Below, in pieces: positions 1-6,737 of a stretch of DNA of 12,406 nt. The DNA is from CAZWSE01 sp964636575 (GTDB lineage Bacteria > Pseudomonadota > Alphaproteobacteria > Rhodobacterales > Rhodobacteraceae). Numbering within the stretch: the stretch's first letter is position 1; every line of letters starts with the position of its first letter. The position numbers and the translations under genes were made by a program. The notes under the pieces were generated by a model. That model worked only from the letters and a program-made list of their open reading frames with translations, did no database searches and was not told the origin of the DNA. Where the stretch lies: contig CAZWSE010000097.1 in the NCBI GenBank assembly GCA_964636575.1, positions 1 to 12,406 on the forward strand, in the 5' to 3' direction.

Positions 1-92
1 AGCTGTCTGATACCCGCCTTTTGAACCGTGCCTATATGAAACGGTATGGGGTGGACATCGGGGATGTCATCATAACATTCGAGAAGCAGTAG
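1..92 (+). CDS. 3' end of an unidentified gene (partial)
   Basis: An open frame enters from the left edge (codons in register from position 3) and ends at TAG 90-92. The visible tail is 29 residues, ending in ...VDIGDVIITFEKQ. The frame is open throughout and stops 2 bases before the end of the convergent minus-strand gene, the tight tail-to-tail packing expected of a real gene end. The tail is mixed charged and hydrophobic and shows no motif I recognise, so no function is offered. The start and most of the gene lie outside the window. Confidence 0.5.
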   Translation, partial: LSDTRLLNRAYMKRYGVDIGDVIITFEKQ

Positions 93-94
93 GC

Positions 95-802
95 CTAAGG
101 GTTAGGGATTTCGATGAGCTTTCCGGGCGTCGCATCCGGCAGGTCGAACTGCTGAAGGTAAACCTGCCCGTCTTTGGAGAAGATCAAATCGAAACCATCG
201 GTCTCGTTGACATGCCAGTGTTGCAGGTCTTCGACGCTTTCAAGCAGCTTAACAGGGCCGGTCCAGTCCGGATCAACGAAATAAGTAGACCACGTATCAT
301 TGCGGGACAGGCGACCGTCCCCGTTCGTGTCCGTTTCAACCACGGTCAAAACGGTACCGACCCCGTAGCTTTCGCCGCGTGGTGGGTAGGTTTTGAGATC
401 ATAGTGGTCGAGGATCAGCCGCTCATTGCCTTCAAACAGCGGGCGGGTCGTGCCCGTTGTGGAATCAACGATCACGTAGTTAATCAGATTTCCGGTCGAG
501 TCTTTTGAAACATAATTGTTCGTATAGGTTTGCTCGCGGTAGAGCCGCATCGCATAGAGGCTTTTCCGGTTAGTGCGCAGTGATCCACTGAAATAGGTGC
601 GTTCTACCAGATCAGCAGGGTCTGCGGGCGTCCCGTCTGCGGTCGGGGAAGGGATTGCGACCACATTGGTGACGCGCGGGTTGAGACTGCGGCGCAGGTC
701 GCTGGTCATTTCCCAAAGGATGATACCAAGGATAAGGGTCGCGGCCACAGCAATGACCAGTCCGTTGTAGCGCCAAACCCATTTGAAGAACCCGTGTTCC
801 AT
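95..802 (-). CDS. single-pass membrane protein with EF-hand-like calcium loop, function unknown
   Basis: About 235 residues. A short positively charged N-terminus is followed by one hydrophobic segment (about residues 15-32, numbered from the upstream ATG at 805), then a region of about 200 residues that is probably periplasmic. Residues 159-170 (DTNGDGRLSRND) fit the 12-residue EF-hand loop exactly: acidic or polar ligands at loop positions 1, 3 and 5, Gly at 6, Leu at 8 and Asp at 12. Only one such loop is visible, so a calcium or structural role is inference. Two ATGs occur in tandem directly after the yidD stop (TGAATGATG in coding sense). An AAGGAG ribosome site ends 3 bases before the first and 6 before the second, so I prefer the second (802); the first would start at 805. 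Tight coupling to yidD suggests co-translation. I do not recognise the family; the C-terminal half, with repeated short beta-like stretches, could be a propeller-like or other beta fold. Confidence 0.8.
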   Translation of the reverse strand: MEHGFFKWVWRYNGLVIAVAATLILGIILWEMTSDLRRSLNPRVTNVVAIPSPTADGTPADPADLVERTYFSGSLRTNRKSLYAMRLYREQTYTNNYVSKDSTGNLINYVIVDSTTGTTRPLFEGNERLILDHYDLKTYPPRGESYGVGTVLTVVETDTNGDGRLSRNDTWSTYFVDPDWTGPVKLLESVEDLQHWHVNETDGFDLIFSKDGQVYLQQFDLPDATPGKLIEIPNP

Positions 803-805
803 CAT

Positions 806-1033
806 TCACTCCTTATCCGGCACCGGATCATACCCGTCTGACCCCCAAGGCTGGCACCGCCCGATGCGGCGCAATGTCAGCCACGATCCTTTTATCCCGC
901 CATGTTTGGCCAAAGCCTCAAGCGCATAGGCGCTGCATGTGGGTTGGAATCGGCAATTGTGCCCGACCCACGGCGAAAACAGTAACCGATAGGCACGCAC
1001 GGGCAGGGACAGGACAAAGGCCAGCGGGGTCAT
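806..1033 (-). CDS. yidD: membrane protein insertion efficiency factor YidD
   Basis: 75 residues, the usual size of the family. YidD is a small, basic, membrane-associated protein that assists YidC/Sec-dependent insertion of inner-membrane proteins. The hallmark Cys-rich core is present: CRFQPTCSAYALEAL (residues 27-41, Cys27 and Cys33), then RCQPWGSDGYDPVP (residues 59-72). The N-terminus is a short amphipathic, hydrophobic stretch. Its ATG overlaps the rnpA stop by 4 bases (ATGA, 1030-1033) and no strong ribosome site precedes it, so translation is probably coupled to rnpA. rpmH-rnpA-yidD is a classic bacterial order, but the usual downstream yidC is not here; the EF-hand membrane protein occupies the next position. 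Confidence 0.97.
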   Translation of the reverse strand: MTPLAFVLSLPVRAYRLLFSPWVGHNCRFQPTCSAYALEALAKHGGIKGSWLTLRRIGRCQPWGSDGYDPVPDKE

Positions 1034-1431
1034 GGGTGGGCTTTGCGCAGGGCGCGGTGCAGATCAGATTGCAGTTTTGCAAAGTCGCGGGTGGCGGTGG
1101 TGTTGGCGCGGCCTATCAATACATAGTCGAACCCGTCATGGCCCGCTTGGGGCAACACAAGACGCGCAATTTCGCGCAAACGGCGTTTGGCGTGGTTGCG
1201 GGCAACGGCATTGCCGACCTTTTTGGAACAGGTAAACCCGATGCGGATGCCTGACGGTTCATTGGGCTGTCGTTTGCGAACTTGAAGTATAAATCCATCC
1301 GTCGCGAACCGCTTGGATTTGGCAGCTTTCAGAAAATCCGCCCGCTTTTGCAAGACCGTCAGACAAACGGAAGCCGCCGGAGGCGTGTCCCCGACAGTAT
1401 CGCTACTATCTACAGGGGCCTCCGGCGGCAT
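1030..1431 (-). CDS. rnpA: ribonuclease P protein component
   Basis: The small basic protein subunit of RNase P, which binds the catalytic RNA and helps it remove 5' leaders from pre-tRNAs. 133 residues from ATG 1431. An upstream in-frame TTG at 1434 is also possible, but AGGA lies 8 bases before the ATG, so I chose the ATG. The Pro/acid-rich N-terminal extension (about residues 1-22) precedes the conserved LTVLQKRADF start of the fold. The RNA-binding 'RNR' region reads VGNAVARNHAKRRLREIAR (residues 72-90). The third residue of the usual RNR is His80 here, while the following KRRLRE is intact. The gene follows rpmH with a 28-base gap and overlaps yidD by 4 bases. Confidence 0.97.
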   Translation of the reverse strand: MPPEAPVDSSDTVGDTPPAASVCLTVLQKRADFLKAAKSKRFATDGFILQVRKRQPNEPSGIRIGFTCSKKVGNAVARNHAKRRLREIARLVLPQAGHDGFDYVLIGRANTTATRDFAKLQSDLHRALRKAHP

Positions 1432-1459
1432 CAAAATCGTCCTGAAAAGTCTAAGGCGC

Positions 1460-1594
1460 TTATGCGCTCAGCTCTTTGCGGCCACGTGCGCGACGGGCGT
1501 TCAAGATTTTGCGGCCAGCTTTGGTGGCCATACGTGCGCGGAAACCGTGGCGGCGTTTGCGTACGAGGTTTGACGGTTGAAAGGTGCGTTTCAT
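1460..1594 (-). CDS. rpmH: 50S ribosomal protein L34
   Basis: 44 residues, all of the classic L34 sequence: begins MKRTFQPSNLVRKRRHGFRA and ends ...RARGRKELSA, extremely rich in Arg and Lys. A longer frame runs upstream to 1684, but the ATG at 1594 begins the conserved protein and is preceded by two GGAG motifs (2 and 8 bases upstream), the 8-base one being the likely ribosome site. First gene of the rpmH-rnpA-yidD operon, with a probable promoter about 70-100 bases upstream. Confidence 0.99.
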   Translation of the reverse strand: MKRTFQPSNLVRKRRHGFRARMATKAGRKILNARRARGRKELSA

Positions 1595-1920
1595 CGCTCC
1601 AGCTCCAGTTTGGTTAGGTCGGGGCGCGCGGATTCGGCCCTCAACAGGTATTAGAAGCCCGTGCTTTAAGGGGGCCGGGGGCACAAGTCAAACCTTTGCG
1701 CCCCATATTCCACCCTTTTTTGCAACAAAACGGGCACGGCGGTCTGTTTCAAATGTTTCAGCGCGGGTCAAATCCCCCGCAAAGGCTCACACGCGGGTTC
1801 ACCCCTGATCAAGCGGTTGTGATCGGGGTATCGCGGAGCCCACCCGAAAGGGCATGTAATACCCAACGCAGCGCTATCCAAAGGCGCAGATTGCAACATT
1901 CGCCCCGGAAAGGCACAGTG
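1595..1920. other. divergent intergenic region, no gene seen
   Basis: 326 bases between the divergent starts of rpmH and the TVP38 gene. It holds the rpmH promoter candidate (1664-1691). Small inverted repeats are visible: GCGGG/CCCGC around 1773-1790, and ACCCC(T)GATC / GATCGGGGT at 1801-1829 around a 10-base loop, forming a 9-pair stem with one bulged base. A frame continuous with the TVP38 gene stays open back to 1696, but its translation is low-complexity and unlike any protein I know. I recognise no riboswitch class and see no DnaA-box cluster. The promoter for the plus-strand operon should be here; TAATAC at 1857-1862 is a possible -10 but lacks a convincing -35. Confidence 0.5.
1664..1691 (-). 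promoter_or_regulatory. probable sigma-70 type promoter of rpmH operon
   Basis: Read on the minus strand, TTGACT (1686-1691) is followed after 16 bases by TTAAAG (1664-1669). The -35 matches the consensus at five of six positions; the -10 is weaker. It would give a leader of about 60 bases before the rpmH ATG. It is the best promoter-like pair I can see upstream of this operon, but it was judged by eye only. Confidence 0.45.
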
Positions 1921-2664
1921 ATGTCTGATATGACCGATACCCCCCCGACCAACGAGAAATCCGCATTGGTAAAAAACCTGCCTTTGATTGCCATAGCAGT
2001 CGTGGCGGTGGTCGGAGCATTCACGCTGAAAGACTACCTCAGCTTTGACACCCTGCGCGACAATCGTGAAGCGCTGCTTGCCTTTCGCGACAGCAACTAT
2101 GCAGTGATGGCAGGGCTGTTTGTGCTGGCCTATGTCGCCATCGTTGCTTTCTCGCTGCCTGGCGCGGCTGTTGCCTCGGTCACGGGCGGATTTTTGTTCG
2201 GGTTGGGCCTTGGCACCACGTTCAATGTCCTTGCGGCAACGATTGGGGCGGCGGGCATCTTTTTGGCGGCCCGCGCTGGGCTGGGGGCGAGCCTGTCCGC
2301 TAAGCTTGATGCGTCCGAAGGGGCGGTCAAGAAACTGAAATCCGGTCTGCGTGACAATGAAGTCAGCGTTTTGTTCCTGCTGCGTCTTGTCCCCGCGGTG
2401 CCGTTCTTTGTGGCCAACCTTTTGCCCGCACTTGTGGGCGTGAAGTTCGGGAATTTCCTGTGGACGACAGCGCTGGGCATCATCCCCGGCGCACTGGTCT
2501 TTACTTGGATCGGTGTCGGGCTTGGCGAAGTGTTTGACCGCGGTGAAAGCCCTGACTTGTCCTTGTTGTGGGAACCCCAGATCATTGCACCAATCCTTGG
2601 ACTGTGCGTCTTGGCGGCCCTTCCCATCATCATCAAAGCCCTGCGCGGCACCAAAGAGGTCTAA
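1921..2664 (+). CDS. TVP38/TMEM64 family integral membrane protein
   Basis: 247 residues. Members of this family (SNARE-associated/VTT, DedA-like) are polytopic membrane proteins; some relatives act as lipid scramblases or undecaprenyl-phosphate carriers, but the role of this bacterial subgroup is not settled. Hydrophobic segments lie at about residues 20-38, 60-82, 86-118, 148-200 and 222-240. The conserved core is visible: FSLPGAA (77-83), the Gly-rich GGFLFGLGLGT (89-99) and LLRLVPAVPFFVANLLPAL (153-171), the family's R-x-x-P-x-x-P-F signature. The start was set at ATG 1921, preceded by GGAAAGG at a usable spacing; the longer frame to 1696 looks spurious. The flavoprotein gene starts 3 bases after the stop, so the two are almost certainly co-expressed. 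TVP38 domains are known to neighbour or be fused to such oxidoreductases in other bacteria. Confidence 0.93.
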   Translation: MSDMTDTPPTNEKSALVKNLPLIAIAVVAVVGAFTLKDYLSFDTLRDNREALLAFRDSNYAVMAGLFVLAYVAIVAFSLPGAAVASVTGGFLFGLGLGTTFNVLAATIGAAGIFLAARAGLGASLSAKLDASEGAVKKLKSGLRDNEVSVLFLLRLVPAVPFFVANLLPALVGVKFGNFLWTTALGIIPGALVFTWIGVGLGEVFDRGESPDLSLLWEPQIIAPILGLCVLAALPIIIKALRGTKEV

Positions 2665-2667
2665 TCC

Positions 2668-4086
2668 ATGAACCGTATCAAAACAGATGTGCTGGTCATC
2701 GGTGCCGGATCAGGCGGGTTATCCGTCGCGGCGGGCGCCAGCCAGATGGGGGCCGATGTTGTCCTGCTGGAAGGGCACAAGATGGGGGGCGATTGTCTCA
2801 ACTTCGGGTGCGTTCCCTCCAAGGCGCTGATCGCCAGCGGCAAAGCGGCTTATGCGCAGGCCCACGCCAGCGCCTATGGTATCAAAGATGTGGTCCCGCA
2901 GGTCGATTATGCTGCCGCCAAAGACCATGTGCATGACGTGATCGACACGATTGCCCCCGTGGACAGCCAGGAACGGTTCGAAGGCTTCGGGGTCAATGTG
3001 ATCCGCGAATTCGGGGCGTTTATCTCTGAAACAGAAGTCCAAGCGGGCGATACAGTGATTGAAGCCCGCCGGATCGTCATCGCAACAGGGTCATCGCCCT
3101 TTGTGCCGCCCATCCCTGGTCTGGACAAAGTGCCTTATGAGACCAACGAATCCCTTTTCGACCTGCGCGACCGGCCAGATCATCTATTGATCGTCGGCGG
3201 TGGCCCGATTGGTATGGAAATGGCGCAGGCGCATGTGCGGCTCGGGTCCAAAGTGACTGTCATCGAAGGCGCTAAGGCGCTGGGCAAGGATGACCCTGAA
3301 ATGGCTGCGATTGTGCTCGATAATCTGCGCGCCGAAGGCATTGAGATCGAAGAAGGCGCGTTGGCGGCTGAAATTCGCGGCAAAGCCGGTGCAATTGAGA
3401 TCGAAGCCAAGGATGGCCGTGTTTTCAAAGGCACCCATCTGCTGATGGCTGTGGGGCGCAAGTCAAACATCGACAAACTGAACCTTGAAGCGGCGGGGAT
3501 TGAAACCACCCGCACTGGCATCAAGGTCGATGAGCAAATGAAAACGACCAATTCCAAGGTCTACGCGATTGGGGACGTGGCCGGCGGGCTGCAATTCACT
3601 CATGTGGCGGGCTACCACGCGGGCGTGATCATCCGGTCGATGTTGTTCGGGCTGCCGTCAAAGGCCAAGACCAACCACATCCCTTGGGCGACCTATACGG
3701 ACCCCGAACTGGCGCAAATCGGCATGACCGAGGCGCAAGCGCAAGATCACTACGGCGACAAGTTGCAAGTGATCCGGCACGAATACCATCATAACGACCG
3801 CGCCATCGCAGAGCGCAAAACCAAAGGTTTGGTCAAGGTCATGGTCGTCAAAGGACGGGCTGTTGGGGCCTCGATTGCGGGGTATCAAGCGGGGGAACTT
3901 ATCAACTTCTGGGCGCTTGTAGTCGCCAACAACATGAAGATGGGACAGATCGCCAAAATGGTTTCACCCTACCCAACAGTAGGTGAAGTGAACAAACGGA
4001 TCGCGGGGGCCTATTTTACACCGCGTTTGTTTGATAACCCTACCGTCAAACGGGTGGTTGGACTGGTCCAACGCTACATTCCCTAG
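2668..4086 (+). CDS. FAD-dependent pyridine nucleotide-disulfide oxidoreductase (MerA/Lpd-like)
   Basis: 472 residues, a class I flavoprotein disulfide reductase. FAD-binding GAGSGG is at 12-17. The redox-active disulfide GGDCLNFGCVPSKAL is at 40-54 (Cys43, Cys48). The NAD(P)-binding IVGGGPIGMEMA is at 175-186, the second FAD motif YAIGDVAGG at 299-307, and the C-terminal dimerisation domain runs from about 335 to 450. The catalytic His of lipoamide dehydrogenase is replaced by Tyr435 in SPYPTVGE (433-440), as in mercuric reductases, while Glu440 is kept. The tail ends ...QRYIP without the vicinal Cys pair of MerA, and there is no N-terminal metal-binding domain, so mercury reduction is unlikely. 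The substrate is unknown. AGAGG lies 8 bases before the ATG; the TVP38 stop is 3 bases upstream and the histidine kinase begins 11 bases downstream. Confidence 0.93.
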   Translation: MNRIKTDVLVIGAGSGGLSVAAGASQMGADVVLLEGHKMGGDCLNFGCVPSKALIASGKAAYAQAHASAYGIKDVVPQVDYAAAKDHVHDVIDTIAPVDSQERFEGFGVNVIREFGAFISETEVQAGDTVIEARRIVIATGSSPFVPPIPGLDKVPYETNESLFDLRDRPDHLLIVGGGPIGMEMAQAHVRLGSKVTVIEGAKALGKDDPEMAAIVLDNLRAEGIEIEEGALAAEIRGKAGAIEIEAKDGRVFKGTHLLMAVGRKSNIDKLNLEAAGIETTRTGIKVDEQMKTTNSKVYAIGDVAGGLQFTHVAGYHAGVIIRSMLFGLPSKAKTNHIPWATYTDPELAQIGMTEAQAQDHYGDKLQVIRHEYHHNDRAIAERKTKGLVKVMVVKGRAVGASIAGYQAGELINFWALVVANNMKMGQIAKMVSPYPTVGEVNKRIAGAYFTPRLFDNPTVKRVVGLVQRYIP

Positions 4087-4097
4087 GACCACGCAGC

Positions 4098-5483
4098 ATG
4101 TTCAACAGTCTTTCCGGTCGGTTCCTTATTCTTACAGCAGTCTTCGTGATGCTGGCGGAAATCTTGATTTTCGTACCTTCTATTTCGCGGTTTCGGGAAG
4201 ACTATTTGCTGCAACGGCTAGAAAGAGCTCAGATCGCGTCTCTGGCGTTGCTCGATGACAATATGGTCACGTCCGAGCTTGAAGCCGAGCTTCTTAAGAA
4301 CGCCGAAGTCCTGAACGTCGTGCTGCGGCGCAACGAGGCGCGGCAATTGATCCTTGCATCACCCATGCCGCGTCCCGTCAGCAAGAATTTCGATATCCGC
4401 GATACTTCAGCCCCGATGTTGATCAAGGACGCGATGAGCAGGTTGGTTGCGCCGGAAAACGAAGTCATCCGCGTGATCGGATCGCCCGTCAATGAAGCGG
4501 GACTGTTGATCGAGGTCACAATGGAAAGCCAGCCGCTGCGTATGGCGATGCTGGACTACGGGCTACGGATCTTGGTGCTCTCTGCGGTGATCTCTGTCTT
4601 CACAGCGCTATTGCTGTTCCTTGCGGTGCGCGGATTTTTGGTCAAACCGATCAAGCGGGTGGTGGGTCACATGCAGCGCTACGCGGGCGCCCCTGAAGAT
4701 GCGCGGTTGATTATTGAACCCTCAGCAGGCGTGACCGAATTGCGCGAGGCTGAGACGGCTCTTCGATCGCTACAAACCGAGTTGACGCAGTCATTGAAGC
4801 AGAAGGAACGTCTTGCACAACTCGGCGGTGCGGTCGCACGGGTCAGCCATGATCTGCGCAATATCCTGACCACTGCGCAACTGTTCACAGATCGGATTGA
4901 GGCGTCAGAGGATCCGACGGTCAAGCGCATGGCCCCCAAACTGGTGTCCTCGATCACCCGCGCGGTGCATCTATGTGAAAGCACGCTCGCCTTCGGGAAA
5001 GCAGAAGAGCCGGGGCCGCGTTTGGCACAAGTGCGGATGAAAGACATCGTCGGCGATGTTGTGGACGGAGAGCAGTTGGCGGTTGGCGCTTACGATCTGA
5101 CTCTTGTGGACGACGTCCCTGATCAAATGCACGTCCGAGGCGATGCAGAGCAACTGTTTCGCGTGATCTCTAATCTGGTGCGCAATGCCAGACAGGCGAT
5201 CATGGCCACGGGCGAGCCGGGGCAAATCATGATCGACGGCGAAGAAGATGAAACGTCTTGGCGGTTGGCCATTGTCGACACTGGACCGGGCTTGCCGCCC
5301 AAAGCCAGAGAGCACTTGTTCGCAGCCTTTCAAGGCGGTGTGCGCAAAGGCGGTTCAGGGCTTGGATTGGCGATTGCGGCCGAGTTGATCCGCGGTCACG
5401 GCGGGACGTTAGAGCTGACAAAAAGCGATCACAGCGGCACGCGGTTTGATATTGTCTTGCCCAAAGGAGAAGCATTGCTTTGA
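4098..5483 (+). CDS. membrane sensor histidine kinase
   Basis: 461 residues. Transmembrane segments at about 8-28 and 155-177 flank a periplasmic sensing region of about 125 residues with no domain I recognise. A HAMP-like linker (about 178-232) follows, then a short coiled stretch. The phosphoacceptor box is RVSHDLRNILTTAQ (His251), the N box RVISNLVRNARQAI (355-368), G1 DTGPGLP (394-400) and G2 GGSGLGLAIA (418-427). All key kinase residues appear intact. The protein should autophosphorylate His251 and pass phosphate to a response regulator, but none is encoded in the window, so the partner is unlinked. AGGA 9 bases before the ATG overlaps the end of the flavoprotein gene. Its place as third gene suggests it senses something linked to the TVP38/flavoprotein pair, which is inference. 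Confidence 0.92.
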   Translation: MFNSLSGRFLILTAVFVMLAEILIFVPSISRFREDYLLQRLERAQIASLALLDDNMVTSELEAELLKNAEVLNVVLRRNEARQLILASPMPRPVSKNFDIRDTSAPMLIKDAMSRLVAPENEVIRVIGSPVNEAGLLIEVTMESQPLRMAMLDYGLRILVLSAVISVFTALLLFLAVRGFLVKPIKRVVGHMQRYAGAPEDARLIIEPSAGVTELREAETALRSLQTELTQSLKQKERLAQLGGAVARVSHDLRNILTTAQLFTDRIEASEDPTVKRMAPKLVSSITRAVHLCESTLAFGKAEEPGPRLAQVRMKDIVGDVVDGEQLAVGAYDLTLVDDVPDQMHVRGDAEQLFRVISNLVRNARQAIMATGEPGQIMIDGEEDETSWRLAIVDTGPGLPPKAREHLFAAFQGGVRKGGSGLGLAIAAELIRGHGGTLELTKSDHSGTRFDIVLPKGEALL

Positions 5484-5498
5484 GGCCCGAATAGGGGC

Positions 5499-5527
5499 TT
5501 GCAATCGCATCGCCCAATCTCTAAACC
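5499..5527 (+). promoter_or_regulatory. possible tRNA-Arg promoter
   Basis: TTGCAA (5499-5504), a 17-base spacer, then TAAACC (5522-5527) would start transcription a few bases before the tRNA at 5538. The -10 is weak. A short inverted repeat (GCCC/GGGC, about 5485-5499) partly overlapping it might help end the kinase transcript. Confidence 0.35.
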
Positions 5528-5537
5528 GCGCAACAGT

Positions 5538-5614
5538 GGACCGATAGCTCAGCTGGATAGAGTACTTGACTACGAATCAAGGGGTCGGGGGTTCGAATCC
5601 TCCTCGGTCCGCCA
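5538..5614 (+). tRNA. tRNA-Arg (anticodon ACG)
   Basis: A complete cloverleaf can be drawn. Acceptor GGACCGA (5538-5544) pairs with TCGGTCC (5604-5610). The D stem is GCTC/GAGT. The anticodon stem CTTGA/TCAAG encloses loop CTACGAA with anticodon ACG at 5572-5574. The T arm has loop TTCGAAT (5592-5598). The discriminator is G5611 and CCA is encoded (5612-5614). A34 would be edited to inosine to read CGU, CGC and CGA. It lies between the kinase gene and the convergent LysR gene; no duplicated 3' end that would indicate an integrated element is visible in the window. Confidence 0.98.
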
Positions 5615-5741
5615 CTTCACATACTTCTAAATCGACCAACGCGCCCCTAGACGCACAGACCGCAACGACCATGCAATATCGTTCGGTGAAGCAGACCTGA
5701 GGGTGCAAGTCGCCCTTCAAAAACCTCGCCTACTTTAACGC

Positions 5742-6665
5742 TCAACCTTTAGCCTGTTTGAAAACTTCAAGCTGGCGCCACATGTTTTTAGCCACTTCAC
5801 TCGGTGCAGCGGCGCGCAATCGCAAGGCGTGAAACTGTGATACGATCACGTAGTCTTGGGGCGCCAGACGGACCAGCTGTCCCGCCTCTACCCAACGCTG
5901 CGCATAGTGATCAGGGATCAGGCCAACATGGGTGCCTGACAGGGCCAGATATGTGGATAGCTCAATCGTATCTTGCGCGACACCTTTGCTTTGATCCAAC
6001 AGCTTGGGATCAAGGTCTTGATCGATCGGGTTGAAGACAAAGCTATGGGCGGAAATGTCTGACTGTGCCAATGCGGCTTTCAGCGCGTCAGGGTCTTCAA
6101 TGCCGACGCAAGGATGATCGGGCGTGCAATAAAGCCCGCTGGTTTCTTGATAAAGGCGGATCGCATCAAGATCGGGCGGAATGGTTTCGTTTCCGGCGAT
6201 GCCTACGATGGCAATATCGAGCTGTTCGGCACGCAACTCGGTCAGACAATCGAGGAAATCGTAGATGCCAATCTGGATTTTCAAATCTGCATAGGTCTGT
6301 TTCAGGGCTCGGATTTGATCGACCAAGGGGTTGTTGGGATCGGTCACCATGCAATCCACAACACCAAACCTGATGCGCTTATCAGGCGACTTGCCAATGT
6401 TGCGCAACCGGTGTGCCGACTGGTCAACAAGCGCCAAGATTTGACCGGCTTCTTCCAGAACCGATTTGCCTTCGGTGGTCAGCGCAAACCCTTGCGGGCC
6501 ACGATCTGCCAAGCGCAACCCCAACCGATCCTCCAGCTTCGCAATCTGAGCGCTGATCGCAGGCTGGCTGATGCCAAGACTGCTTTGGGCTTTTGCAAAA
6601 CCTCCGGCTTCGGCGACGGCTTGGAACACCCGCAACAGCCTAAGATCAATATCTGATAGTTTCAT
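5742..6665 (-). CDS. LysR-family transcriptional regulator
   Basis: 307 residues. An N-terminal winged helix-turn-helix contains the typical LRLLRVFQAVAEAGGFAKA (8-26) and LGISQPAISAQIAKLEDRLG (30-49), followed by ALTTEGKSVLEEA. The C-terminal region, about 90-300, is the periplasmic-binding-protein-like effector domain; its TPDHPCVG (about 182-189) is the usual loop position between subdomains. The start was set at ATG 6665, with GGAG 7 bases upstream; a TTG at 6695 would add 10 residues of poor quality. It is divergent from the ABC transporter/DUF917 operon with a 157-base shared regulatory region, the standard arrangement for a LysR activator of the adjacent operon and repressor of itself. 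The effector is probably the transported compound or a product of it (inference). Confidence 0.95.
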   Translation of the reverse strand: MKLSDIDLRLLRVFQAVAEAGGFAKAQSSLGISQPAISAQIAKLEDRLGLRLADRGPQGFALTTEGKSVLEEAGQILALVDQSAHRLRNIGKSPDKRIRFGVVDCMVTDPNNPLVDQIRALKQTYADLKIQIGIYDFLDCLTELRAEQLDIAIVGIAGNETIPPDLDAIRLYQETSGLYCTPDHPCVGIEDPDALKAALAQSDISAHSFVFNPIDQDLDPKLLDQSKGVAQDTIELSTYLALSGTHVGLIPDHYAQRWVEAGQLVRLAPQDYVIVSQFHALRLRAAAPSEVAKNMWRQLEVFKQAKG

Positions 6666-6723
6666 GCCCAAGCTCCGATCACTGCGCCCAAACAACCAAC
6701 AAATGCGGCCTATGTCGATGCGC

Positions 6724-6737
6724 TTATGCAGCTATAA
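6724..6737. promoter_or_regulatory. candidate LysR operator (T-N11-A palindrome)
   Basis: TTATGCAGCTATAA has dyad arms TTAT/ATAA and fits the T-N11-A rule of LysR-type sites in two registers. It lies between the divergent LysR gene and the ABC operon. A possible -10 (TTAATT, 6771-6776) downstream would place it at about -50 for the ABC promoter, which suits activation. Its ATAAC half recurs at 6755-6759 and 6786-6790. Confidence 0.4.

Noticed and set aside
1595..1684. Upstream extension of rpmH by 30 codons
   Set aside because: L34 is invariably about 44 residues starting MKRT; the ATG at 1594 has GGAG upstream.
1696..1920. N-terminal extension of the TVP38 protein, since the frame is open to 1696
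   Set aside because: The translation is low-complexity and lacks family similarity, while ATG 1921 has a ribosome site and starts a normal-length protein.
2130..2654. Long minus-strand open frame (174 codons) opposite the TVP38 gene
   Set aside because: Pro/Ser/Arg-rich shadow of a clearly coding strand, with no motif.
2668..4086. Mercuric reductase
   Set aside because: No C-terminal cysteine pair, no HMA domain, and no merR, merT or merP nearby; only general family similarity.
5698..5720. AGGGTGCAAGTCGCCCT hairpin, reminiscent of short motifs in group II introns and possibly a terminator
   Set aside because: There is no reverse transcriptase, domain V or other intron structure, and no T-run follows the stem on either strand.
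5615..5741. Integrated-element attachment site or remnant next to the tRNA-Arg
   Set aside because: No repeat of the tRNA 3' end, integrase or foreign gene is seen in the window.
6114..6656. Plus-strand open frame (180 codons) opposite the LysR gene
   Set aside because: It mirrors a complete LysR gene and carries no recognisable domain.
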